Source: Lolium rigidum (Eukaryota > Streptophyta > Magnoliopsida > Poales > Poaceae). From it: a stretch of 64,000 nucleotides of DNA. The notes under the pieces were generated by a model. It saw only the letters and a list, made by a program, of their open reading frames with translations, made no database searches and was not told the DNA's origin. Where the stretch lies: assembly GCF_022539505.1 (NCBI RefSeq), contig NC_061508.1, positions 266,234,736-266,298,735 on the forward strand. Reading direction: 5' to 3'. This document shows, piece by piece, positions 45,501 through 57,478 of the stretch. Made by a program: the position numbers and the translations under genes. How positions within the stretch are numbered: the first letter of the stretch is position 1; the number at the start of each line of letters is the position of its first letter.

Positions 45501-47343
45501 TTTCGTGCCGGTGATGGTGGTTATGCTGCCTGTTACACATACAGCTGTAGCAAAGGTATGGTTAAAATTATTAGGATTTTTTTCAACCTCATCTGTCAAA
45601 ATTTGTGTACGAAAATATTCTTCTAGTTTTCTTCTTCTGTTCAAAAGTCAGGGTCTTAAAAAGTTAAACTGGGAACGGTTGATTCCACCAGTTTGGTTAG
45701 TTTCCAAGCAGCTCTAATTCATTACCTGGTTAGTTTTTGCCAAGCAGTGGCAGAGCCTGATGAATACTATTTTTACCGAGAAGGCCCTAACGTACATACT
45801 CCATCTGTTCTTATTTACTTCGCATTTTAGGTTTAGTCAACGTTAAACTTGGTAAAGTTTGACCAAATATTAGGAAAAGATATCAATGTCCGCAATATAA
45901 AGTCTGGTATTAGTAGAATGTTCATAAAGGACATTTTCATATTGTATGCTTTTGGTGTTATGGATGTTGCTATTTGTTTCTATGTTCTTAGTCAAACTTT
46001 ATAAAGTTTATAAAGTTTGACTTTGTAATGTTTTACTTTGACAAAACCCAGAATGCAACTAAATAAAAACGGATGGAGCAACTCAGGAACTAGTAACCAA
46101 TCAATATACAGTCAAACGCTCTACTCTGAGTTATAAGATTACAAATGACTGTGAAGTAGTGTGATGTTTGAGATATATATCCAACATTATTATTTGGGAC
46201 CTAGATCAAAAATCATATTCCTTCATAGACTTTTAGCCATGATATAATACACAGTGGCCACATACTTGGTTAAGGATATCTCCTACGGCCTAATGTACAC
46301 TAGCGTCTTCAAAGTGTACTTCTGTCTTCTGGACAGTTAAAATAAAATCGTGATGGTAAGGTATTGCGCTAGTTACCATATTCATAGTAGTACATTCAGA
46401 TAATTTGGTATACTAACATGTGGTGCTGAAGTGTCTGAGCAGTAAATTATTATCTCTAACCAGTAATGGATATATGTATTTTGACCCCATAAAGATGTCC
46501 GGCGGTGGCGATGGTCTGTTATCTTCGGGGCATTTTATAATTTGCCACACTTTTCTTCACATCTTTATTATTTAGAGGATCAAAGAAAAGTGTGGCAAAT
46601 TATAAAATATCCCGTTATTTTTGGGTCACACCACCTGTTGGTCATGGATCTGTCACAAACATTTAGGATTACAGTTTTAATTTCACACAAATAGTAGTAC
46701 AATCTTCTTAAACATGGAGCGAAAATCCATAGTAACACATGAACATTATGCTATAATAACTTGTAAAATGTACTACCTCCGTTCCATATTATAAGCCATT
46801 TTGGCAAACTAATTTAGTTTGCCATAACTTATAGTAATATGGAACAGAGTGATATCTTTGTAGGTGAGAACTGTAGTGCAGTTTATGTTGCTTAATTTTG
46901 AATTGAACTGAAAAATGCAACGGAACGTTAAATCGTTTTATTAGTAGAACCATGGACCATCATTTGATATATGATCTCTGCACCTGTTACAGTTGGACGC
47001 ATATTGAGTATAGTAATTTTAAATGTTTGTTTGGAATTTAAATTTATATGATTGATGACAGTGATGTATTTGCCTGCTAAACATTATTTGATCAGTCATC
47101 TACAGTTTCTGTTTCACTCACTTCTAATTTCGCTATCTTATATGTTTACTTTTGCTGGCAGGTGCCTTTGTTGGATGTGCACTCAATGGAAGTGTGGTAT
47201 CAACTCGAAACTCGGAAAATGCCCGATTTTATGGCGGTCCAGTTAAGGCATCAGAAATCCTACTTGGTTCAATGGCCAAGCCACCTGCTGCCGCCACTCT
47301 CTATAAAGCCCTATCCATGCTATTTGAGAAGATTGGAAATTAG
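42549..47343 (+). CDS. FYVE-SYLF protein, CFS1-type, five exons, 525 aa
   Basis: Endosomal adaptor. Exons 42549-42689, 43190-44047, 45055-45255, 45360-45555 and 47162-47343, all GT-AG with consistent phase; the stop is TAG at 47341. The N-terminus is acidic and disordered (1-210). A FYVE zinc finger spans about 213-277, with WLPD at its start, RHHCRFCG (236-243) and RVC (268-270), the three motifs that bind phosphatidylinositol 3-phosphate. A SYLF (Ysc84/DUF500) domain fills residues about 334-521, an actin- and lipid-binding fold. This order matches Arabidopsis CFS1 (At3g43230), reported to act with ESCRT-I and autophagosomes in endosome/autophagy traffic. The ATG sits in a GC-rich first exon. 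A partial copy of the last exon follows at 47382. Orthology is inferred from domain order. Confidence 0.93.
44048..45054 (+). other. Intron 2 of the FYVE-SYLF gene
   Basis: 1007-bp intron, GTACGC to TTTGTAG, with no recognised element. Confidence 0.7.
45799..46078. mobile_element. Stowaway-type MITE in intron 4
   Basis: 280 bp with inverted ends CTCCATCTGTTCTTATTTA and a matching complement ending CGGATGGAG. The left TA is kept; the right one has decayed to CA. It contains the AGTTTGACCAA/TTTGACTTTG blocks common in grass Stowaway elements. Confidence 0.75.
46527..46613. repeat. Near-perfect hairpin in intron 4
   Basis: Inverted repeat with arms 46527-46557 and 46583-46613, about 31 bp each with two mismatches, around a loop of about 25 nt. 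The arm core is ATTTTATAATTTGCCACAC. It could be a short MITE or a small-RNA hairpin. Confidence 0.6.
46773..46851. mobile_element. Short palindromic MITE remnant in intron 4
   Basis: About 79 bp that fold back on themselves. The arms contain CCGTTCCATATTATAAG and its complement, and the centre is TTTGGCAAACTAA / TTTAGTTTGCC. A Stowaway-like CTACCTCCG end follows TA. Probably a deletion derivative. Confidence 0.65.
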
Positions 47344-47381
47344 CCATTGTCTTTATGTTCCTGACACAAATTGTGCCCCCA

Positions 47382-47500
47382 GTTAATCCATCAGAAATCC
47401 TACTTGGTTTACTGGCCACTCTCCATAAAGCCATATCCATACCACTAGAGAAAATCGAAAAATAGTCATTGCCTCTATGTTCTGACACATTGTGCCCCCC
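47382..47500 (+). repeat. Tandem partial duplication of the last FYVE-SYLF exon
   Basis: The segment repeats 47241-47381 with changes: CATCAGAAATCCTACTTGG recurs, then a shortened CTCTCCATAAAGCC stretch, a TAG-ending tail and the TTGTGCCCCC run. It lies directly after the first copy. The duplicate lacks the start of the exon and a splice acceptor, so it is in the 3' UTR. Confidence 0.75.
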
Positions 47501-47820
47501 CTGTTCCTTACCTTTCAGGCTTCACTATCTGTAGGTAATTTGTTTCTTTGCTTATTCGTGGATGTCGGTTAAGCAACTGTACAGTTTGCCATTCCTTGGC
47601 ACATCATTCTATCCAGTGCCTGAAACTACTTGTAAATGTTGTACATAACCATTGCGTGAGAAATGAAAGGAAAAAATTCTTCCTCAAGTGTACCTTTGAC
47701 ACTAGCCTGACATCGTATCACTGCCGCTTGTCTAATTTCATCTAGACCTTTTATGAATTGTCAGTTCGCAGCAGTTAGCTTTCTTATCTTTGTATATTCT
47801 ACTGTATAATCAATATGTAG
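47501..47820 (+). other. Likely 3' UTR and downstream region of the FYVE-SYLF gene
   Basis: AT-rich, non-coding. No clear polyadenylation hexamer singled out. Confidence 0.35.
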
Positions 47821-48000
47821 TTTTTTTGAAAGGGGGGCAAAAGCTTTGCCCCAATCCATTAATTAAGTAGAGGAATGCCCAGTTAATTAACGGGAAACCG
47901 GGCGAAAAAACCGTTACAACAACACCACGAACCACAGATGCTAGCAACACCACCAACCACGAACGGCAGCAACACCTACAAACAACTCCTCCAACCACAA
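47821..48000 (-). mobile_element. LINE 3' tail fragment
   Basis: On the minus strand the end reads LINGLGQSFCPPF in one frame and closes with an A tail (T run at 47821). The palindrome GGGCAAAAGCTTTGCCCC and TTAATTAATGG are usual in the 3' untranslated ends of grass L1 elements. The 5' limit is unclear. Confidence 0.55.
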
Positions 48001-49820
48001 ACTTTCATACAAGAGAGGAGAATCATCCATCAACCAACTGCGATCTCCTTTCTTGTGGCGCCACTATTCTTGCTTCTGCTCCTAAGGTAGTCTTTCACCT
48101 TCTGGATTTTGCCCCTCGAAGACTTCTCCTCTAGGAGGCGAGCAATCTCCTTGCTAGATCCAGGGCTGCCTCCAACCTAGTTATCCTCTATTCGAATCCT
48201 TGGTCTGTTTATGTTTCTTTCTGAGAGGGTAGAGGATCATTTGTATAGATCACAGAGAGTATAGCAAAAAGACCGAAAGGTTCATGAAAAAAAATGACAT
48301 CTTCTGTACGGCAGCACTGGTTCCAGCTTGAAACCTGTGATGATGTAGTTTACTTCGTCTGGGCGGTGCCGTACAAGACCATGCATTGGGGTGCTAATTA
48401 TTCTCGGACCATATTCCATCATGATGACAATAGATACCATGTGATGAAACGAGTCCTTTATTACACAGCTGGGATCAGCTTTATAGAGTTCACTGCCTGC
48501 TGAGACATGACCAGTCCTGCCCAAACAGCTGATCCATCAGTGATGACAAGCATGCCTGGATGTGCTTTCTGGTGTGCTAATCAGATTCAGATTTGACGTG
48601 GGGGGGCCAAAGCTAGTCGTCATACTATCACAAAAGGCTGCTAACACTCAGCGGAAGTTGGACCATTATCGTTACGTCTAATTCCCTTGTCTAAAAGAAG
48701 ATAACTTCTCAGTCAAAAGGTTCCTGTGTTAGATTTCAGACCTACGACTGGCTGTCTGGGAATAATCCTTTGACAAACAATGCAGTGGCCTTTTGGCTGG
48801 CATGTCTTCTGCACGTTCGTCGCATGGTCACACGCGACTGCGCGCATTATAAAGGAAACCCAACACAGAGTCGTCACCTAACAGAATGCTGTGTTGCGAG
48901 AATCTTCACGTACTGATGTCTGATGCAGGCATGATGAGCTGAGTTATTGGGTAAAGATGATGAGCGGTCCAACACTGGATGAGAAGGTGGTCGTTCAAGT
49001 AAATAGGTGGAAGCTGGAGAAATGCATTTGTTCGGGAGGTTCTGTGTATGTTTGTATAGTCGATTCATACTGTTTTCATTCATGTCACCTTTAATACCCA
49101 CTGAACCAATGCATGGAATGCAGTCCTTGACGACAAGGATACAAAAACAGTGTTTTTGTTGTTTAACAAGTAAATAACTTAGCAGTAAAATATAGGCAGA
49201 ACGAAAACCATGCAGGAGTGTTTGGAGAAAACTTATCACGAGAATAAAATGAAACTTGCCTCCCCTGGAATGGAAATATTAGGAACTTGTAGAAGCAAAT
49301 TGTTAACTATGAGTAATGCTTAAAATATTGACCAAAAAATCAATATTAGGAACTTGTAGAAGCTGTAATCAACACACACGCAAAGAATCAATGAATCATC
49401 CACATACAATGTACAGCAGTTCTGGAAGAAGTACATGGACAACAAGAGTCATATTAAGGACAACTGAAACTTGTTCGCATGAGCACATGAATGTCACAGG
49501 ACTTGCAGCTACTTCTTACGGATGACAAATGGTGGCCACACGCCGCCATTCCTGCACGCATTCCTATCACTTGACATTGTTCATTTTTTTTGTCCATATT
49601 TCAAAAAAGAAAAAGAATCCAAAGAAATAAGTTAAGAAGTTGCATAAGCTAAAGTCCAGACGACTGAAAGAGGATGGATATCATCTGCAGAGGACCATGA
49701 TCCGATCCCTGAACTCCCTTCTCTCTTTCTACAAACACTGAACTTATAAAACAGAAGAGCAACGCCCAAATAAATTTCAAGAATCAACCCAGGCGAAGAC
49801 GAGGCATTGCAGCAGCATGA
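48001..49820. other. Intergenic between two convergent genes
   Basis: No supported coding region. The stretch near 49250-49820 is presumably the 3' flank of the BES1/BZR1 gene. Nothing else recognised. Confidence 0.4.
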
Positions 49821-52685
49821 TCAGGAGGGTTCTCCGCGAGTCTGTGAACTCCCAAGGGTGAGCTCAAGCTCGTCCGAGGCGCATTCCTCATGTATCCGCT
49901 CCCCTTCCCATGCCTTCACCAATCCAGGTAACTCATTGTTGCCATTGCTGTTGCTCCCGAAGGCAAAATCATCAGCGGCCCCATCGACCATCTGAACATC
50001 AAGATGAGCCGGCGCACCGCCCATTACCGGAGAACATGTTCCGCTCTGTCCAGGGGTGCACACTCTTGATGAGCTGGCAAGAGCCTCTTTGAAGACCCCA
50101 AAGGGATTATGTGAAACAAGGTTATATGTGGGTGATGAGGGTCCAGCGGATGATATCTGGAACCCTGCTAGCCATGCCGGGTCTGGAGCAACGTGGTGGC
50201 CAGGGCTTGGAGGTGTGGAGTTGGGAAGAGAAGCATAATTTGCATTAGCCCATGGTGGCAGAACACTTTGGTTCTCCCAATCAGTCTTGATACGAGGTGT
50301 ATGAGTTGGCGAGCTGGATGGAGGTGTCACTGGAGCACTAATGGAACCTCCGTTGAAATAGAGATGGTGAAGCTGTGGTAACTTGGAAGAGGAGGCAAAT
50401 GAGGGGTTTGACGAAAGATTCTTCAGCCACGGGATAAGGGAACTTCCCTCCACACCACCAATCAAGTTGTTTCCACCACCAAGAGTGATATGAGAAGAGG
50501 ATCCAGAGCTCGGAAATGATGATGATGCAGGGCTTGGGTTGTATGAAGCCTGTGGACTAGGTTGATATGAAGAGCTGGGGCTTTGCGGAGCAGACCTTCC
50601 AATTGGATCAAAACGCGCTTGTGGAGGAGGTTTACATCCCTGAAATATGGACAAACAGAACACTTAACAATCCAATATATTCCATTCAAACAAAATATAG
50701 GTACAGGGGACAAAAACTTAGAGCTGAAAATGTTTATTTACCAGATAGTTACTTAACAGAAACATACAAACTTTACAACAATACAATGATGAGTGCATAC
50801 ACAATCAACTATTATGTTGTTTCTGTTCTTAAATAACATGCTATACAGAACTAACTTCAAAGAAGTCTGCAAGCTATACAGAAGAAACTTCAGAGAAACA
50901 CTGCAACAGCATTAGATGATTTAACTGTCCTCACATTTTAACCTTTTTACTACTGGATCAAACCAATTGTAGAAGTAACAAATCCACAAAATGTTCAATT
51001 ACCAGCAATGAGTTGACACCAGACACAAATGCACAGTGAAGTATCAACTTCTGTTTTTTGAGTAAAAGTATATCAGCTGTTGCTGAATGCAATGGTAGCA
51101 TATGCAAAAGGCAGAAATAGCCTAGGAAGAGCAGCCTTTGTTAGATCGACAGGGACATTTTTTTTGCGAATTTTGACAGGGACATTAAGAGTGCCGAAAT
51201 ATGAATGTCTGATACGTTATTTTCTAATGTGAACCTTCTACATCATTTTACCTGGAAATGTGTATCTTCCAATGTGAATCTTTATTTTACATCATTTTAC
51301 AAGGAAATTCGTAGGTTCCAAAGTTAACCTTTCTTTTACATCATTTTACCCGGGTGTAATTGTACGTATATAGCACTCTGCCAAGCTTATGTTTGTATAT
51401 CACACTTGTTAACCACTAAGTTTTACCTTCACAATTGATACAGCAGCTTTGAAGCATAAATGTACCAAGAGGAATGTGATAATTTAGTAATTTACAGTGC
51501 AACACTTAGACAGAACAGAAGTCTAAGCACCCCAGTTTTATCATGCAACAAACTGTAAAGACAGCAACAAATTCTTGAGAAAATATAATCCGCTGGCAAA
51601 ATTGCCATCCCAAAGGTTGCCATCGCCATCAACTGAAATGTTTGGGGCAGAAGAGCACAATATCTTCCGTCTCCAAAAATAGAACTTCTAATTTGCAATA
51701 AACCAGTTAAAGAAGTTTCTTTCTTTAATTATAGAAAACGTAAATCAGGAGGGTTGCTAAACAGAGTGAAGCCAGAGTCGCACTCCCCACTCCCAAATCT
51801 AGCATTCTAGCTCCCTCTCCCCTGGCTTGGCAACAGAACTGCCTAAGAATCACAACAAAACAAAGCATCTCCCAAGCAGCAACACGGTTCAGAGCATTTA
51901 TTTTGCTTCTTTTGACGAATCATAACACTAGAGGTAGGTAGCTAAAACTGAGGAAGGCACATTTGGTTCCCCGTTCTTGAATCTAGCTCCTGTTGCCCTG
52001 GCATGACAGCAGAGCAGCCTAAATCCCGACAAGACAGAGCAGAAAGCAGAGAGGGAGTTGATCCGGAGCCATCAGCCTTGATGTATGGCACTTGGGGCAT
52101 CCAAGAACAGACCTCCAAACGAAAGAAGTCACCAAACAATGCATTCACGTTCCTAGACGAGCAGAATACCCTGCTACTTTCTATAAGAACCGGCCAAATC
52201 TCAGCAAAACAAAGAACACAAGCCCGCAGGGAACGGCAGTAGTCAGAGGAAATAAAAGAACACGCTCAGGAGACACGCAAATCAGATTTCGCAACACGCC
52301 GCCGCCACCTCGGCCCACGCCGAGGTATCAGCTACAGGACCTCGCAGAGATCGGCCGGCCGCCGGCCGGCAAAAGAAGGGCCAGTAAACCGAGGTGAAGC
52401 CATTGCGAAGAGGAGGTAGGGAGCGAGCAGAGACGAGCTTACCCTGCGGTAGGTGGTGCCGTCGGGCTCGACGACCCACCCCGCCTCGTTGCAGAGCGCC
52501 TTGAGCACCTCGTTGTTGTCGCAGTGCTTGGGGAGGTCGTAGCCGCCGTAGGCCCTGAGGCCGGTGTAGATCTTGGCGGCGATCGCCCGGCGCCGGCGCT
52601 CCCTGCGCCGGTTGTTCTCCCGCTCCCGCCACGTCGGCACCCGCGTGCCCCCGAGGCCGCCGCCGCCGCCGGCCCCGTGCATCAT
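49821..52685 (-). CDS. BES1/BZR1-family transcription factor, two exons, 353 aa
   Basis: Brassinosteroid-signalling transcription factor acting in the nucleus. Exons on the minus strand are 52685-52443 (81 codons, phase 0, donor GTAAGC) and 50639-49821 (272 codons plus TGA, acceptor TTTCAG). Residues about 14-85 form the BES1_N DNA-binding region: [20 protein letters not shown] (also a nuclear signal), then [20 protein letters not shown] and, across the splice, GCKPPP. A Ser/Pro-rich block (about 95-135) offers many S/TxxxS/T sites for GSK3-type kinases such as BIN2. The C-terminus carries the EAR repression motif LELTL (339-343). The family binds BRRE (CGTGYG) and E-box sites. Two ATG codons are adjacent at 52685-52680; the first is chosen. 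The 1803-bp intron is long but the splice position is the family standard. Confidence 0.94.
50640..52442 (-). other. Intron of the BES1/BZR1 gene
   Basis: 1803 bp, GTAAGC to TTTCAG on the minus strand. No recognised inserted element; open frames inside are short and lack motifs. Confidence 0.75.
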
Positions 52686-53160
52686 CTGCACGGTCCGCCG
52701 GAGACGCTCCGCCCCGCCGCTGCCTGCTGGATCTGCGCGAGGGCTGAGGATTCGCTGCTTGCTTCGCTGTTTCTTGCGGCCGCCGCTCTCTCGATCGGCA
52801 GTTTCTTGTTTTGTTTAGTGAGGAGGAAGAAGGGGGGAGGAGGGAGGAGGAATTTAGCAGTGTCTGAACGCAGCTGCTGATGCTCGCGAGTGGGAAGTGG
52901 GAACTGCCACGCTTCGAGACTTTCCTGCCGCTTATTACAGCCTCCGGTTTCCCGTTTTGCCCCTCAGCTGTTTATGGTTGGTCGGTAAAAGATTTTGTAG
53001 GATCTGTTCGGTCAAAAAAGATTCCGCGTATCTGGTTTTTGATTATTATTTTTCTTTAGCATACTTTTTACATGGTGAAAATTGCACAAAGGCTTGCTAA
53101 ACTATTCATTTTAGGCCCCCTCTCTTGGATTATCTTCAAATTACATCTCTCAAAACACAA
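52686..53160 (-). promoter_or_regulatory. 5' UTR and promoter region of the BES1/BZR1 gene
   Basis: GC-rich for the first about 200 bp upstream of the ATG, with GA/CT-rich runs (about 52820-52860). No clear TATA box identified, as is common for regulatory genes. Confidence 0.4.
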
Positions 53161-53164
53161 CTGC

Positions 53165-53225
53165 TAACCTTTTCTTCGAAACAGAGACGACGCCCAGCCT
53201 CTGCATCGATTGATGCATGCGGCTC
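53165..53225 (-). mobile_element. LINE 3' end fragment
   Basis: On the minus strand GATGCAGAGGCTGGGCGTC followed by CTGTTTCGAAGAAAAGG is the usual L1 3' terminus in grasses. Confidence 0.5.
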
Positions 53226-55242
53226 TTTATTTCCTTACTTAATGAATTCAAGTCTTATAAAATATTACGTCATGGGTCACACAGGAAACACAACTGCTAA
53301 CTAAAGATAATTTTTCAATTGCTCCTTGGTTTAGAGTTTAGAACAACGAAATGCTTTAAACGAGGAATAGCTAATGTGAATATTTCCTTGTAGGTTTTGT
53401 TGTGTCCTTGAAACCAACTGAAATTTAAGCGGATCCTTAGGGGTTAAGGCTCCGTAAAATGGGCTGAAAAAAGGGTCAACCAATCGCGTTTACAGAAACA
53501 TTTGCACCCGTCATTTTGGCTAGCCGTTTTTCCTAGTAAATGCCGAAACAAGCGGGGCCTTAGATAATTTTTACATATACCACCGACTTTTCACATAGGC
53601 GGACCCAGTCCCTAAGCATAGGCACGCACCCAGGCTTTCAACCAGTGGCGCGACCTATTTTGATGGAAATTTGATAAAAATTTAGTCAGGCTTACAATGC
53701 GTTCAAGCTTGATGAAAATTTTGTGTCCGCCACTGATTGTTCATGTAATAGGATCTAAATCCTAAATTACCTTGATTAATAGAATTTCCAACGGGTACGC
53801 GTGTTTTCAACGGGGTACGCGTGTCGGTGCTCCAGATTCATCCCCGATATATACATTAGGGCCCGCATGGCCTTGGCGGACAAAGTTTCTGGACGACATC
53901 GATGTGGGCAGGATTAAAGTGGGGAGGCTACATTCCAACTTTTCCCCAAAAAAAATATAAATGGAATGAAACTATGAAAATAAAAAAAAGGGAATTTTGT
54001 AAAAAAAAATAGCGTAAATAGAAAAAAAAACGGAATAACTGTTTCCGGGGAAACAGATGTGGAAACAGGCTGGGTGGTTGTAGAGCGGATGTCCATTCGG
54101 TGGCATTGCGTGCCGGTGGAGGTGGTGAGCTGGAGGGGCAGACACGGCATTCCACGGCGCTCTCCGGCCAGGGTTAAACAATGCACACCGTCGTCTCGTC
54201 GTGGTAGTACGAGGGTACAAGTACGTCGTCCCTGACACACTGGGCCCCTGGCGTCATCGCCTTTGTGTTCTTTTGCAATAACGGTGTGATTACACGGTCA
54301 AACGGAGGATCAAAGCCAGCACGAGCCGTTGCGGGCCCAAACGGGGTGCCGAATATTTTTTTTTGTTGCTTTATTTTTCGTCGTCCCGACGTTTGGTGCG
54401 CGCGCGCATGGCGTAGGTGGGGACCGCGGCGCGGCGCGGCGGCCGCAACGGCCAGCCTCGGGATTCGCGGCGGCAGGCCTACTACGGGCTACGGTTCTAC
54501 GGACTCGTCGTCGTCACTCGCTGACGCCGGCGCAGCAGCGCAGTGGCAGTGTGGTGGCGCACAGTGGCAGAGTCACGCCCACGCCGCTTTGCTTTGCGCT
54601 TTGCTTGGCGTCCGGTCAGATCAGGAGCGTTTGCGCGCCATTTCTGGGCCTCCGCCCCCGCTCCATGCCATGCGTGTCGTGTGTGCGTGCTTGGGGTTTC
54701 CATTTCTTTTCCGGTTTTCTGCTGGAACTAGGAGCGCAAAGGTAGTGACTAGTGAGTGTCATGGCGCAGGGTGCTCGCTCGCTTGGATGGCTCCTATGCA
54801 TTTCTTTTCACTTTTCATTGCGTGACGTGACGGACCAAACGTACATCTTCTAATCAAAACCAAAGTCCACGTGGTAGCCCGGTGCAAACGAGTTTCGACC
54901 CATTTTGGGTTTTTTTGCTTTGGCAACGTCCTCGCCATATGTTAGCTGCACGCAAACACACATGGTTTACCCGACGTAACTTTAGTTTGTTCGCTACCAC
55001 ATCCAAATAAGGATTGTCGTCCTATCTTCACTCTACCATGGTGGCGTTACCATTCTATCACCACATCACCCACATCTAAGCCAGCAGTTTATTATGTACC
55101 TAACTAACACGCGTGTTAGTTACCTTGCTGAACGTTATGACCGATCTCAACTGCATCGGGCACCACAGTTTTTGAACCTCGTAAGTGTGTAAGGGTTTCT
55201 CGTGAAAGACATCCGATCCATTCTTCGGCATTTTACGGTCCA
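53226..55242. other. Intergenic, no gene seen
   Basis: An A-rich low-complexity stretch (53945-54035) and a GC-rich block (54240-54760) with several overlapping open frames but no recognisable domain or splice logic. I do not call a gene. Confidence 0.45.
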
Positions 55243-55590
55243 TTCCTAGAAATAAAATCGTTGAGATGGTATCTTGTGTTTTCTAGATAGTGGTATACTT
55301 CCAAGTTGGCACACATATCCAGGATCTTTTAGATAGAACTTGCCATCACAGATTTTCAGCCCATCGGGCCTAGACAACCTGGCAGCAACAACGTCTGCAT
55401 CATGAGCAGATCCTTCCGAACCAGCTAGCACATATATGAACTTTAGATTGAAGTCCACAGGAGCTAGCACATTCTGGCTGGTGTAGTGCTTCCTTCCCCC
55501 TGAATGCCGAAGATTGTTCTTTCAACACACTAACAGTGACATAAGTACCATCGATAGCTCCAATACAATCCAGTCAAGCAAGGAACATAG
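55243..55590 (-). pseudogene. PIF/Harbinger transposase fragment
   Basis: Minus-strand remnant of a DDE_Tnp_4 nuclease. DCIGAIDGTYVTV holds the first catalytic Asp, FKFIYVLAG-like sequence reads FIYVLAGSEGSAHDADVV, and GKFYLKDPGYVC retains the second Asp. There is no full ORF, and the MYB-like partner ORF was not found nearby. It could once have mobilised Tourist-type MITEs. Confidence 0.7.
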
Positions 55591-57293
55591 TCATGTTTCA
55601 GGCAATAGTACTCGTACGACGAAATGAAAGTACATATTTAGTGCTCACCCTGAAATATGGCAACCATCTGTAGCTGTTGTTGGTCTGAAATATGGCAGTA
55701 TAAAGGGAACATTTCCTAAGGATCCAGTACGTCTACCAATCAAATGATGCACACATGTGAAATTTGTATGCATCAAAATTCTCCAAAATTTCTATACCAT
55801 TCCATTGAATCGAAAAAAGCCTGAAACGTTATCCAAAGGATTTTACAGGTTTATACGAGATTCAATCATACGAATCAAACAAGTACTGCAAAACAAATTC
55901 CTACGGAATTGAATCTCCAAAATTCATATGTATAATATCCTTTGAACCAAAGAGGACCCAAAATTTGAAAAGAACAATGCATGTGCTCTACATTAAAGAA
56001 GACAAGGATGCTGCTTGTGCGTTTCAGAAATGACTCGGACAGGTTGATGAATTCAAAGATGTCTTCGTCTCCTGTAAGCTAGTCTGGTAAATACTCCATG
56101 CAGAATAGAATGGTGTCTGTCTCTATGTATAATGTAGCAGCCGCCTAGCTAGCCCAACGTCCATTTGTCAAGGCTCAGGAGATGACAAGTAGAACATGAC
56201 AAACACGTAAACAACAGCCGGCCTGCTCCTAACTATATCCAAGCTACTACTAAAGCTAGTGGACACTAAACAAATAATACAGCTGATTTTAGTAGTTCCA
56301 TGCTACTAGTACAGCCTAATCGTATTTGTTTTTTCTTCTTCCTGACTAAAAAATGTTAAGGTAGACAAACCACCACACGTCAACGCCAGCAGGCCATCTG
56401 GCTAATCAAAGCCAGCTGAATCCTATCCTTGGTCGACAACTCCACGAAGGAGACACGAGCTATGAATGGCGAAGCAAGCTGCTGCAGATGCATGGAACTT
56501 GTTCGTAGCTCTCGATCGGTACCACCGATTGCACATTGAATTGCACAATGAAACATCGTTTTCTTCCTCCGACCACGATGGTCCATGCATTCCCGCACTC
56601 TGTGCTCCTTCGGATGCTACTAGCTAACCCGTGGAACTGAACATCTCTCAGAAGGCACGCTCATCTTCCATGTGCTCCTTCGGATGCTCTTTTTCTGTTG
56701 CCCCTGCATTCAGGTCCATCTGGTAACAGCAAAGTAGCAGATGCATAGATCACGATTCACGAGGGGAAATGGTGCCATGGGCAGTGCATGAAAATGTGTG
56801 GTCGTAGTCCAAGAAGATATGTGTGGGTGTACTACTGAATCTATGTACTCACGTGTCATGACAGAGAATTGCATCGATCCTCGACCTGTATCATACTCCT
56901 TTGTGTGACAGAGTACACACGCCTTTGATTTGTGTGTTTATTTTTCTTCAGATGTACCCTGTCATGTCTTGTAGCCAAACGATATTGTAGCAATCTCGGA
57001 TGAGCTGGTGTTTTCTTCTACTGTCAGTATGGGATTCCACTTGTAATAGTATATGCGTCAGCAACTCAGCATCGTCTGGCTTTAAAAAGAAAGTCAAACG
57101 GCTGATGAACTTAGCGAATTGCCAAAACTGGGACTCGGCCAAATTTCCTCCAAAATATTAGCTCCAAAGCATGGTCAAGCGTTGCATTATATCAGTGGAC
57201 TGCATTATATGCATGGCATCAATCGATCTCATTTGATTTCACAAAAACCCAATCATAACAGGCCAAGGCTACACAAGGTGATCGAGGCCATCA
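55591..57293. other. Intergenic, no gene seen
   Basis: A short minus-strand open frame (56598-56380) lacks recognisable motifs and context. Nothing else supported. Confidence 0.4.
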
Positions 57294-57478
57294 CACTACT
57301 GTACGGTCCATATTTAGGGGCACTTCAAAGTGCCCCAATAGGTAGCCAAAGTGCCCCTAATTACTTTTAGGGCCACTATGAAAAGTGCCCCGGATGCTTG
57401 TGTCCCTAAATGTATTTGGGGCACTTTGAATGAAATGCCCCAAATACATTTAGGGGCAGTTTGAAAAGTGCCTCTAAA
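57294..57478. mobile_element. Possible CACTA transposon terminus and palindromic subterminal region
   Basis: Begins CACTACTGTACGG, as CACTA (En/Spm) elements do. It is followed by inverted motifs of AGGGGCACTT / AAGTGCCCC type. A perfect 20-bp inverted repeat occupies 57404-57423 and 57436-57455. CACTA ends typically carry such dense subterminal repeats. The opposite terminus was not found, so the call is tentative. Confidence 0.45.

Noticed and set aside
52332..52443. Read-through of BES1/BZR1 exon 1 past 52443
   Set aside because: The family splice point falls after TTYRR/K with GTAAGC at 52442; sequence beyond it does not resemble the protein and the next exon resumes at GCKPPP.
54265..54825. 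186-codon plus-strand open frame
   Set aside because: Low-complexity Ala/Arg/Gly composition, three overlapping frames open at once, and no recognisable domain.
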